Part shown: positions 1 through 9,638 of the stretch, piece after piece
Layout: every line of letters starts with the position of its first letter
Numbering within the stretch: position 1 is the first letter of the stretch
Position numbers and translations under genes: made by a program
Notes under the pieces: model-generated
What the model saw: the letters and a program-made list of their open reading frames with translations, nothing else
Database searches by the model: none
What the model was told of the DNA's origin: nothing
Origin: Tolypocladium sp. Sup5 PDA-1
Lineage: Eukaryota; Ascomycota; Sordariomycetes; Hypocreales; Ophiocordycipitaceae
Reading direction: 5' to 3'
NCBI GenBank assembly: GCA_000750105.3
Contig: JPHH03000070.1
Coordinates: forward strand, 1-64,000
DNA: 64,000 nucleotides

Positions 1-2022
1 GGATCCGCTCTTCGACATCCAACCTCGATGGTCATTTTTGGCCGTCCATATGCTCAGTTCCATTTTTGCTTGGGCTGCTATTCACACTCCTCTTGGCTGT
101 GGGGCAAGACTGAGCAACCCGAGAGCTCCCAGAGCCATGGGTGAGCAGCCCCTGAGTAGAGCCTGAGCCGGCATCCACAAAAGCGGCGATGCGTCGGGGA
201 AGCAAAAAGTCGGGATTCGTGAGGTATAACACGGCTGCTTGTGCTATCGGCCGACAGCTCATCCATCAGATTCCATGTCGGTGAGCCTCTGGCAGTGATT
301 GAAGAGATTGCTCCAGGCGGCGAAGTATACGTGCCGCCGTGAAGTTAGACATGAGAAGTCTAGCAGCCATGGTCGGCCACTGGGCCCCCTGTCCGGTGAA
401 GACACCCAAGACGACCGGCGCTGCGGACAAGGCCGTGGTCAAAACGGGAGGGCTGTCTGTGCCCTTGGCAGTGGCTCCGAATGTTTGAGTAATGACGTTC
501 TTCAGCTGTTCAATTGACGATGCGGATATAGCCAGCCTCATTGGTAGGTGTGTGCGTCTAGTGCTGAGCGTGTATGCAAGTTGAAACATGTCAATGTCTG
601 ACTGGTTGTCGAGAAACTCCAGCACAGACCTCAGCATGGCCAGCAAGGATTTCTCCGACGCAGCCGAGAAGACGGCGGGGATCGGACAGGCTGCTTGACG
701 AGCATTGCGATCGGCCTCGACTGAGCTCTTGGTCATTGATGATGTATAGCTTTCCAGGATCGCATGGGCGTTCACGCCGCCGAAACCAAAGCTGTTTACA
801 CTCGCTCTCCGAGGAGTACCATCTTCCAGTTCTGGCCAGGGCTCACCCGTCATGGGAATCCTTAACTTCTTGGTAAAGGGTTCGAGCACAGGATTCAAGC
901 TGTTAAAGAGCAGGTTGGGCGGTATCCATTCGTTTTGCAGCGCAAGGCCTGCCCTCATCAAACCAGCGATGCCTGCAGTTCCTTCTGTGTGTCCGATTAC
1001 CGTCTTGACCGATCCAACGGGTAGTTCGTCATGCTCGTCTTTCGAACCCCAGGGATAAAATGCCCTAATAGCGCCACGAAGAACTGGCAGCGCCCTGACT
1101 TGGTCGTTGGGTCAAGCCCAGCCCTTTGGTAAGTGGAGCGTATGAGGGATGCCTGTGCCGAAGCACTGGGCATAGTTAAGCCTTTGGTCTTGCCGTCGTG
1201 GTTCACGCCCATCTCCCGGATAATGAATGAGATGCTATCTCCGTCGGCAACGGCAGAGCTCAAGGTCTTGAGGACAAGCGAGGCGACACCTTCGCCTCTA
1301 GCATAGCCATTTGCCTTTGCATCCCACATGCGACCCTGCCCATCTGGTGAAAGCATGCCGAGGTTGCTTTCCATGATGTACGGCAAGGGCGAGATGAGCA
1401 AGTTTGTGCTACACGCCACTGAGACTCGCGAAGTGCCATTGCGGAGGGACTGCACAGCTTCGTAGACGCCGACCATGCTTGAGGAACAGGCGGTGTCAAT
1501 GGTCATCGATGGTCCATGCCAGTTGAAGAAGTAAGACACACGACTGGAAGCGTTGCTCGCTGCGACGCCAGTGGCCGCATAGGTGGGAAGAGAATTGACG
1601 TCTTGGGCTTGTATAGCAAAGAAGTCTTGGCACATCAAACCGACGTACGCGGATGTGTCAGAGTTGGAGAGCCCTTCCATGGTCATTCCAGAGCTCTCGA
1701 GAGCTTCATACACGACTTCGAGGAGCAGACGCTGCTGTGGGTCTATGGCTTTGGCCTCGCCGGGAGGGATCGAGAAGAACCTGGCATCGAATCGGTCGAT
1801 GTCCGAGTCCATATAGTATGACTTTCGAACATTGGTGGTTCCGTGATGGGGTCCGTCTGTGTGGTGGAAACTATCTAGGTTGAAGCGGTTGGGTCGAATC
1901 GTTTCGGACACATCGGAGGGAGATTTCAGGAGGTCCCATAGCTGCGATGGGCTGTTTGAGCCGCCTGGAAACCGACAGCCCACGCCGACGACGGCAATGG
2001 GTTCATTTTGTTCTTGTATCAT
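1..2022 (-). pseudogene. Highly reducing polyketide synthase, N-terminal part (KS + start of AT), broken and cut by window edge
   Basis: The protein begins at 2022 and reads as a fungal iterative type I ketosynthase: an N-terminal VGCRFPGG motif, the DTACSSS active-site cysteine near residue 175, and later the GHTEG and NSFGFGGVNAHA motifs. The acyltransferase starts around 400 (FTGQGAQW). The long HHGTTNV and YFFNWHGPSMTIDTACSS context is typical of PKS-NRPS hybrids, which also use a trans-acting enoyl reductase such as the one at 2927-4084. Two lesions are visible. Near 1105 the reading jumps from RCQFF straight to RGAIRAF, so the conserved EAHGTGT histidine motif is gone and the frame is shifted. 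Near 275 the AT reading shifts again, at a PTWNLMDELSAD segment. Beyond about 230 the usual AT sequence, including GHSxGE, is not recognisable. The rest of the gene, if any, lies outside the window. The family is certain; the PKS-NRPS assignment is inference. Confidence 0.85.
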
Positions 2023-2742
2023 CTGAATAGCTGAGCGCTACGGAAGTCGGCACAGTAGATGTTGTCTCGTGTGAGGATTTTGCACCGGATGTTGTAATCT
2101 GGGATGGGATAGAGAAGAAGTTCTAGCAGCAACCCATTTATGCCAACATTTCCCAGGCAACAACATGCGCAAAGAGTGAGGCGTGTTGCCAGAGAGCATC
2201 TCGACAAGTCACTCGTGGAGGCAGTAACAAGCCCGGCCCACTAGGCCATGATTCGTACTTGGCTCCGCCCGGCCTATGGCTAATTACAGGCTGCAAGACA
2301 AAATCGCCGGTTCCGTAGTAAAGGTGCCGGCCGACAAAATCCAGGCAAGCCGAGGAAAGTCTGGAACAGAGTTGGCAAACTTTTACTGTTTGCGAATATA
2401 TTCACCCGCTGGGAAATTGGCCTACTCATTCAGATCTGGACGTGATAAGTGCATTTGATGAACGGTTATTGTCGCGTAGAAGATATATGCCACTATAATG
2501 GCTGCTGGAAAGACAGCAGGCCTGCACTTTTGCTTGAGTGGTCAAGCGGATTTATCCGACAGTTATAGGTTGATATCCCACACTCGGCAAACCATGGCCC
2601 ACCGTTAAGACACCTTCAGGTCAATCTACGCTCAAATTTGTAAAAATGAGAATCGCATGGTAGTGAACTTTTGCTTCATGTGTATGGACCTTGGCAAATA
2701 TGCTGTGCTATCCTCAAACTCCCTAGTTGGCTACTTCTCTCA
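2023..2742. other. Intergenic DNA upstream of the PKS, no gene seen
   Basis: No coding region is supportable here. It should hold the PKS promoter (minus strand) and the 3' flank of the enoyl reductase. The only structure recognised is the 92-bp repeated element at 2470-2561. Confidence 0.5.
2465..2566 (+). mobile_element. 92-bp repeated element, copy A, with 5-bp target duplications
   Basis: The element occupies 2470-2561 and is flanked on both sides by gttat (2465-2469 and 2562-2566). It begins TGTCG and ends CGACA, so it has 5-bp inverted ends and TG...CA termini. The interior holds a ctgctg/cagcag inverted pair and a perfect palindrome, cggatttatccg, near the 3' end. A second copy of exactly the same length lies inverted at 11532-11623 and differs at only a few positions. 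The 5-bp duplication with TG...CA ends is the signature of LTR integration (a very short solo LTR). A non-autonomous DNA element is the alternative. Confidence 0.8.
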
Positions 2743-2934
2743 TCAAGTGGTCCACCATTTCTCCTTGTACCAGTCATGCAGCATCTGTGGCTTCTCTTGA
2801 AGTTTGTCGACCCCTACCCATTTGCTGCTGCCCTTCTCGGGACCTGCATAGCTCACAAGATACCTCTTTTCCCCCGATTGCGACAATTCCTCTGCCAATA
2901 TGATCCATGTTTTGATGACTGGAGCTCTGGACAC
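2743..2934 (-). pseudogene. Possible chromodomain-like reading frame abutting the enoyl reductase end
   Basis: An open frame of about 60 codons, different from the enoyl reductase frame, contains ILAEE, KRYLVSYAGPEKGSS and KWVGVDKL followed by a tryptophan-rich tail (DWYKEKW). The KRYLVxYxG ... WxxxxxL spacing resembles a chromodomain, as found at the C-terminus of some retroelement integrases and in HP1-like proteins. No start codon or other part of such a protein is visible, so this would be a fragment. It may equally be chance reading in the 3' part of the reductase locus. Confidence 0.25.
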
Positions 2935-4084
2935 GGCAAACTAGCTTTTCACCAGAGACCCTTTTCAGTTTCAGCTGCTCCAAGCCGTAGAAGACGCCGT
3001 CGAGACCACGGCCTACTAGTCGTAACGGGTGTGGCTTCAGCTTCCCTCCGTCTAGTAACTCTTGCGCTGTCGCGAACCATTCAATGCCAAATGCTCGCCG
3101 TTCCTCGCTGGGCTCTCGTGCGAAGGGCTCCGGCCAGCCGAGTTTCTTTCCGAGCACTGTCGGCCCAAGAACCCAGTCCGGCACAACAGTATTTGGCCGA
3201 GTGTCAAGAAACTCGGGACACGGCTCTGGCGCAGTGTACCTGCCCCCTGCCCTTCCGATGCAAGCGTAGCAAAACTGCATGGTCTCTGGTTCAGTCAAGC
3301 ACAAAGCCCAGCGAGTTCCGCGTGTAGTTGCGGATGTCGTCGGTACACAATGGCACTTTGTAGTCAAAAACCGCATCGGCTCCGTAAGACCGGACGAGGC
3401 CAAAGTTGTGTGGTGAGCAAGTCGCAAGGACGTTCAGCCCCGAGCTTGTAGCGAGAACAAGGTTTCTCGTTAGCCTCTCGATCTGAATAATGAGCAATAA
3501 GATAAGCGAGACGGAGAATAACTGAGATTTACTCACAGTTTCAACAGCTGTATTGCTAGTGTACCCGTTGCGGTGCTTCCACCATAGACGAGTACGTCCA
3601 CAGACTTCTCCGCAGGACGCTTCGGTGTGCCCGGGACGTTTAGAGACTGGAATAAAGCCATACCAATCGTTCCGATGCCACTCCCAAGAGATGCTGCTGC
3701 TTCAAAGGACATGTAGCTGGGAATCTTCATAGTCGTGATATCTGCAGCACCAACAAACTCGGCAAAGGCTCCCACGGTCGGTGACAGCGCGTGCATCCCC
3801 GGCACTGCGCCGCAGACACGATCTCCAACTTGAATCGACGCGGCTGTACAGACCTTGGAGCCGATTGCTACGACTTCTCCTGCGAAGTCCATTCCCGCAA
3901 TTGCTCCCGGAGTGGCCAGCTTTCCCACGAACTTGGCGTCAATTGGGTTGAGAGCAACAGCAACATTTCTGACCAGTATCATATCATCGGTGAGTTGCGG
4001 AATGTCCACATCACGTTCCAGCCCAATGTTACCATCGTCAAGGGAGACGATGGCTGTTTGTTTGACTGGTGGTTGTGCCGACAT
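2927..4084 (-). pseudogene. Trans-acting enoyl reductase (zinc-type MDR family) of the PKS cluster, frameshifted
   Basis: The start is the ATG at 4084 (MSAQPPVKQ). The N-terminal half shows the GroES-like fold features of this medium-chain reductase family (PGAIAGMDFAGEV, GDRVCGAVPG, VGAFAEF), and VYGGSTATGTLAIQLLKL marks the NADPH-binding start. These are hallmarks of the stand-alone enoyl reductases that partner PKS-NRPS enzymes lacking a working ER domain. An intron at 3445-3536 (gtgagt...acaag) joins LLKL to SGLNVLATCSP in frame. Near 3291-3300 the frame breaks: GFVLD is followed by a stop, while the family sequence continues one frame over as TEPETMQFCY. Two bases (or 5 or 8) are missing. 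The C-terminus ends near SGEKLVCRVQ but lacks the usual stop there and runs on to 2774. The enzyme would reduce the polyketide intermediate during chain extension; as written it is dead. Confidence 0.85.
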
Positions 4085-4489
4085 GGTCAGAGAATGAGGA
4101 GGAGGGCTGCCTTGGTGATGCAGATGATTGGTGAAGTTCAAATTCTGCAACCAACATACCAACTTCCCCCCGTATGACTCAGTGGCAAGATATGCACGTC
4201 CTCACTTGCCAGAAAGACACCCAACGTCACAACACATAGGCGCGTTGCGACTGCACGTGACAGTACCAGTTTGCTTGCCCCGAAAATCCCGGGGGTCCGG
4301 GACCCGGCAAGTTGCGAAAGTTGCCGGTCTGCACCCCTCCAAGTCGCCGGTCTCCAAGCACCTGCAGCCTTATGAGTCATATTTCATGTAAGTGCCAAAG
4401 CTCCATACACAGTTATTTTTGATGGAAGTCATCAACAGTCAGTTTCGACCCAAGAAATACGGAATGAATCAAATCTGCTTCAAGCAATA
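4085..4489. promoter_or_regulatory. Divergent intergenic region between enoyl reductase (-) and P450 (+)
   Basis: About 400 bp separate two divergently oriented start codons, so both promoters must lie here. A short inverted sequence (gggtccgggaccc) sits near 4291-4303. I recognise no TATA box or named binding site with confidence. Confidence 0.45.
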
Positions 4490-6234
4490 ATGCCTTTGTT
4501 CCTAGGTACCTGGTTAGCGGTGTTCACGGGCAACTTGGGTGTGGTTGTCTATCAAACAAGTACACAACGCCCTGTGAGGAGCTTTCTCCCTATTACTACG
4601 CTAGCTTTGGAAATCATTATATTTGCCCTGTGGGCTGTGTATTGGACTGTTCTCTATCCTGCCTACTTCACGCCTTTCCGTCACTTGCCTACGCCGCCAG
4701 TGCGTCCCCCATACAGCCAACCGTGTCGTTAAGAAATCGCGGATGCTGACGAGCTATGAGCAGAAACGAACGTTCTTGACTGGTAATCTTGAGGTATGCT
4801 TTCCCGACTACCAGTGGCAAACTGCGCGCCGTTTCGTTCGTGATGTGCCAAACAATACCTTAATACGGTACTCCAGTACCTTGAACGTCGAGAGACTCTT
4901 GGTTACCAGCCCGAGCGCCTTAAGGGACATGTTGAACGTGAATGCATACGACTTTGGTCAGTCAAGTACGTTTAAGCTACTTGTTAAGCGGGTCACTGGC
5001 AGTACATTTTCCTTCACGAGTAACGAAGTCAAGGTACGTCCCTTGACATGGCCGCCATGGGGTCTGGTTAAAGATGATGCATGGGCTGATGGTTACGAAT
5101 GCGCAAGGCCCATCAGAAAAAATTCATGCCTGCCTTCACACTGGCTCATATTAGGGAGCTCACAACTCTTTCTGGGAGAAGTGCGTACAGATGACGGATT
5201 ATATGGAAGCCGAGTCGAAACGCCGTCCAGGGTTGCCCCTTTCCGTCAATGAGTGGGCGTCCCGCGCCGCCCTCGACAACATCGGCATCGCTGGGATTGT
5301 TTACGACTTCGACACGCTTGGGCATCCCGAAAACGAGGTCCGTCGACACTATGAACGAATCAACGTCAAGCCTCATCCGGTCCTCAACTGGATTGGACTG
5401 CTCAGCAACTTCATGGGTCTGGGGCTGCTTTTATGTTTGCCGTTCAAGAAGAACCGCGAGATTGCAAAAGGCGCTGCTTATGTCCGCACCCTCGCCCGAA
5501 AGGTCGTACAGGAGCGGAAAGCAAAGATATATAACTCGAAAGGTGTTTCGGGGCGAAAGGACATCATCAGCGTCGCCCTGGCAAGCGGCGGCTTCACCCC
5601 TGAGGAGCTTGTAGAGTACGTCAAAGTATTCATATCTGCAGGGCACGAGTCGACAGCCGCCACGCTTGAGTGGGCCATTTACGAGCTTGGGCGCAATCTG
5701 GAGATGCAGCAGCGACTGCGAGACGAGATTCACGCAAACGCAGCCTCGGCCAAGGAATTAGACGCCTTACGGATCGGAGGCCTACCGTATCTGAGCGCCG
5801 TTTGCAATGAAACCCTGCGGGTGCACCTGTTCACGTCCATGGTGGTCAAGGTGGCAGAGAGAGACACGACGATTCTCGGTGAGCGTGTTCCCAAGGGCAC
5901 GCTGACGTGTTATTTGCCGGCGGCCACGAACCTCGACCCGGAGCTCTGGGGTCCAAACGCCCAAGAGTTTGATCCTGATCGATGGATGGAGCCTGGCAAG
6001 GCTGGGTCGGGTGGGGCGGCAAGCAACTACACCATGTTGACCTTTTCGGCTGGGGCTAGGAATTGTCTCGGCCATGCCTTCGCTAGAGCTGAGCTCTCCT
6101 GTCTCGTTGCGGCTGTCGTTGGCAAGTTCAACATTACGTTGGCTAATCCAGACACTGCTGGTATCGTGTCGCCAGGTCAAGTGACTAGGTCCAGGGACGG
6201 AGTGCATGTGAGACTGCAGCCCCTGAATTGGTAG
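4490..6234 (+). pseudogene. Cytochrome P450 monooxygenase, one-base frameshift
   Basis: This is a membrane-anchored class II P450. From the ATG at 4490 there are two hydrophobic segments, then a proline-rich hinge (LPTPP). The I-helix AGHEST lies near 5640, the K-helix ETLR near 5810, FDPDRW near 5970 and the heme loop FSAGARNCLG near 6045-6075, so all family motifs are present. Likely introns are about 4698-4760 (gtgcgt start, ends uncertain) and 5034-5106 (gtacgt...caag). After the second, HQKKFMPAFTLAHIRELTTL should continue into WEKCVQM, but one T is missing in ctctttctggg (about 5170) and the frame is lost. Its position next to the PKS and reductase suggests a tailoring oxidation; the substrate is unknown. 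Apart from that base it looks well preserved, so a sequencing error is possible. Confidence 0.85.
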
Positions 6235-6843
6235 GCAGTTGAATCACTCTCTGCACGCACGCAGTTACAGTCAAAGACTTCCGTTGATCGCATGTTGCCT
6301 ATGTATAATGCAGTGGACGTATTTGGGTCGCATAGTAGATAAACCACTACTGTAGCTAAAGAAAGAAAAGTCGGCGGTAATGCAGTTTGCTAAATAAAAG
6401 AACTGCATTTGACACAGCAGTTTGATACAGGCGCACACTACACCTACTCTCTTCTGCGTATAGTATCAATGCAAGTTCAAACGCCCATTTGTTCAGATAT
6501 CCCATGACATGACCGTCTTGGCTAAGGACGCTCGCTTTACTGTGAATAGCACGACTCCTGACTTCTTAGGGCGACTTGCCACTTGGTGCTGGGCAGGGCC
6601 GGCCACTCAATAAAGTCGCCGGTCCAATGGATCCGGCTGACCCTCGGTCCACTGCACCCAGCCGTCTCTCCGGAGGCACTCTCGCTGCCCACGTGACACC
6701 CTTTCTCTCCTTTTACAATAGTAGGGGAACAAACACTATTTACTTTACCTCGGCCTCGTGTGGACCAAACAGCACCTAAAGTCCTCCAGTGTGGGCTCAT
6801 CGCGGGCGTAGTGGCCACTCACAACCTACACACCTTATATACA
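6235..6843. other. Intergenic region between P450 and epimerase-like gene
   Basis: No coding sequence is supportable. It holds the 3' flank of the P450 and the promoter of the epimerase-like gene. A ttatata stretch lies immediately before the start at 6844. Confidence 0.45.
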
Positions 6844-8101
6844 ATGATGATACTCAAGGTCGTAACAACTTTCTTTACGGCCGTCAAGTCCGTCTGGATA
6901 CGTGGCAACCCCTTTGCCGTATTGACGGCAATGTGGCCCACCAATGACCAAGGCAAATATATCATCCAGGCAGAGGGCATACGCTTGGCCTTTACCAACC
7001 ACGGCGGGGCTTTGACCAACCTTTGGATAAATGACACCAACGGACAAGAAATTGATGTCGTAATGGGCCTCGATGACCCTGGGCAATACCCTTTGATGGA
7101 CTCTAATCCCTGGCTCAACGGTTTTATAGGTTAGTGAAATTTCTCCTGTTTGCTTTCCACATCCTCCAGCCCATAGTCACGACGACACACACAACAAGAC
7201 TGAGAAACACAAATAGGTCGCTACGCCGGCTACATGAGCGGTGCCTATTATACTGTGGACAACAATACGTACAACGTCACTGGCAACGCTCACAACGGCA
7301 CCACCTTGTTCAACGGCGGCGATGCCGGGTGGGGTCGACAGACATGGGATGTAGCGGCACACATGAACAATAGCATAACCATGGTGCTTTTCGACCGGAT
7401 GTGGAACGGCTTCCCGGGTGTGTTTGCTTCTTGCATCACTCACACCGTCACTCCCTACCAGTGGCGTATTGCCTTTGGTGTTACGCCCCTCCGCCGGCCT
7501 GGGCCCATCAACCTTGCGCAGCAGGTCTTTTTGAATCTCGATGGCTTTCGTGCCCTCGATAACGTTACTACCACCACGACTCTCACTCAACATGCGCTGC
7601 ACTTGCCGTCTTCGGGATTGCGGTTTGGCTTCGACGAGCTGGGGTTGCCGACGGGAGATCTTCTGAGAAACAAGCAGGGGACGGGGCATGATTTCTGGTC
7701 TTCGCCTAGGGAGCTTGGCAGTGTCTTGTATTCGGGAGGTGATGGTGTTGGTTCCGAAGAGACTTTTCATATTTCGCGTAAGCCGTTTGCGAACAAGGAA
7801 GAACTTCCCGTCGCCATATTGTCGTCAGCTCGATCGGGGATATCTCTGGAAGTTTTCGGAGATCGCGATGCGCTGCACGTACAGACCTGGCCTGGGAATG
7901 CCGTGGAGACGATTGGTCTCAAACGCGGTCAAGGTACTGGTAATGTACCACATCAAGGCGCCGTGTCATTAGAGGTTGTGGATTGGCCAGATGCGGTCCA
8001 CCGCCCCGAGTGGAGGGATCGACAGTCTATATGGGGATCGGACAAACCTGTACACAAGCTATTCCACTTACAAATTCACAGTTGCTCGGAATGGAACCTG
8101 A
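6844..8101 (+). pseudogene. Aldose-1-epimerase-like (galactose mutarotase fold) protein, lacking catalytic histidines, C-terminal frameshift
   Basis: Exon 1 runs 6844-7129. An intron at 7130-7216 (gttagt...atag) joins it to exon 2 in frame at the conserved FIGRYA segment. The protein aligns by eye with fungal aldose 1-epimerases: GKYIIQAEGI at the N-terminus, INDTNGQEIDVVMGLD, GFPG, THTVTPYQW, NLDGF, LPTGDLL, HDFWSSP and a late SLEVVDWPDA carrying the family glutamate. Both active-site histidines appear to be missing: the usual LHGG reads LFNGG, and the usual His before (T/V)(Y/F)xN reads Gln (NLAQQVFLN). Near 8048 one extra base shifts the frame, and the family ending STYKF is found one frame over, stopping at 8101. 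Sugar epimerisation is therefore unlikely even without the frameshift. A pseudo-enzyme, or a repurposed fold acting on the polyketide, is conceivable but unproven. Confidence 0.75.
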
Positions 8102-8158
8102 AAAGAGGAGGGAGGGATGGAGAAAGAGAGAGAGATAGAAAGAGAAAAAGAGAAAAAG
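8098..8158 (+). repeat. Polypurine tract (GA-rich)
   Basis: About 60 bases are almost pure A/G with only two interrupting T residues, made of irregular GA, GAAA and GGGA steps. It sits immediately after the expected end of the epimerase-like gene. Such tracts are unstable and can form triplex DNA. It is probably a simple 3' UTR repeat. Confidence 0.8.
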
Positions 8159-8277
8159 TTAGATAATCTTTCAAGAAAATAAGACTGGCAAATGCTATCA
8201 CACTCTGACCGCACATGGTCTAGCTGGCATTATATGCGCATCTAGATCTGTCTACAAAGACTACTTGCCCGTGATGC

Positions 8278-9031
8278 TTAGGATAAAGCCCCTAACACCG
8301 ACTTTGCAATCAATACGGCCTCTTTCCTTCCAGTAGGCACCTCGTGTTTGCAATTAAAGCTAATTTGTTATGGCAACGTCGGAGTCATAGTACGTTTCCC
8401 TCAGACGGATCCCCTCGCATAGCCAAGGGTCGGCGATACCCTGGATATGAAAGGACGGAATGCCTACAGTGACAAGCTCAGGTTGTGGGCGAACGAAGGA
8501 CACCGCAGATCCGCCACCGTAGCGAAGTGTCTCAGAGGGATATTGATCACCGCTCATGTCATCGTTCGGACCGCATTCCTTTTCTTGACCAGATACATTC
8601 AGGTCAAGGGATGGGAATGTCCATCCGATCAAGATGATGAATCGAATCCTCTCACCCAGCTCGCTGTCCAAGCATACTCCCGTCGCGACTCGTGTCCCCT
8701 GACTAAAGGCCATCAAGCCCACGACCCCAGGACCCTTGTCGAGCGAATCTGCCAGCTTCATCTGATGCGCCGACATCCATCGAACCTGTCGCTTCTCGCG
8801 CGCTACATAGCTTTTCGCAATATCAAAGGCATCCATGACATTTTCATCGCAATGCCAGCGCCAGAATGGCCCCATCTCGTCGAACACCGGACTTACTCCT
8901 GGGCCCGCTGGAGAAGGGAACGGCGCATCAGTGAAGACGAATCGAAAATAATCCTTCAGCTCCGCAACTATGCGGCGCGCCTGCAGCCGGAATATAGCTC
9001 CACTGGCACCATGGCCATGAAGACAGAGTAT
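8278..9031 (-). pseudogene. FSH1/LovG-type serine hydrolase, start codon lost and frameshift before catalytic His
   Basis: The reading begins ILCLHGHGASG (from 9031), directly preceded by an in-frame TAG where the family has its initiator ATG. It continues IFRLQARRIVAEL, DAPFPSPAGPGV and MGPFWRW. The nucleophile elbow AFSQGT and the acid motif IADPWL are both typical of FSH1/DUF341 hydrolases, which include PKS-associated thioesterases such as LovG. Near 8363 the frame ends at a stop after VAITN. The missing tail, with the catalytic histidine in NCKHEVPTGR, is readable in the next frame down to a TAA at 8278. In a PKS cluster this enzyme would release or hydrolyse the polyketide thioester. 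Two independent lesions make it a pseudogene, unless an upstream exon that I cannot find supplies the start. Confidence 0.8.
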
Positions 9032-9638
9032 CTAAGCGTTGATACTATAAGCATGCATTTTGGTGGAAGACTGATGGCTGAATATAAACGAACGGGTTAA
9101 ATGGAAAGTATGCCAGTGGAGGACAAGTTCAGCGAAGGCTTCGTCATATACCTCCCTTATCGTAGTTAGACTAGCTGCCCACTCCGTGCCCGCAAGCCGA
9201 GGTAACGTTACGGTCGAGATCTTTACGCCGCAGCCAAGAACACTTCAGATCATAATAAAAGATATCCCATACATTAGAGGAGCCCCGGATTGCTCTGCTG
9301 CAAACTCCTGTACCCTCTTCACGTCTTTTATAAGGCACTAATTAACAGCTACGACTAATTAACGATAAGTTCGGCACTAGAAGAAGCAAGTAGCACGACG
9401 CAGATGATAGGTAAGGCCCGATGATTGCTAGACTAATGAATTTGACTTTTTTGTCACCACTGATTATGTCTATCGGCGGCTACGGATTTCCTACGGCTCA
9501 TACTCCTGGTGAATGTCTTCTCCACTATAATACTCCAAGTCATTCTATGTACTGTTTGAGAGTATGCTTGGCTGACACCCCGTAGCAAGATCTTGCACTA
9601 GCTATCCTCAGCAGTCGTACACTAGAACTAGAAGCACT
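9032..9638. promoter_or_regulatory. Divergent intergenic region between FSH1-type hydrolase (-) and epoxide hydrolase (+)
   Basis: About 600 bp without a supportable gene lie between two genes pointing away from each other, so both promoters should be here. No specific operator sequence was recognised. Confidence 0.4.
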
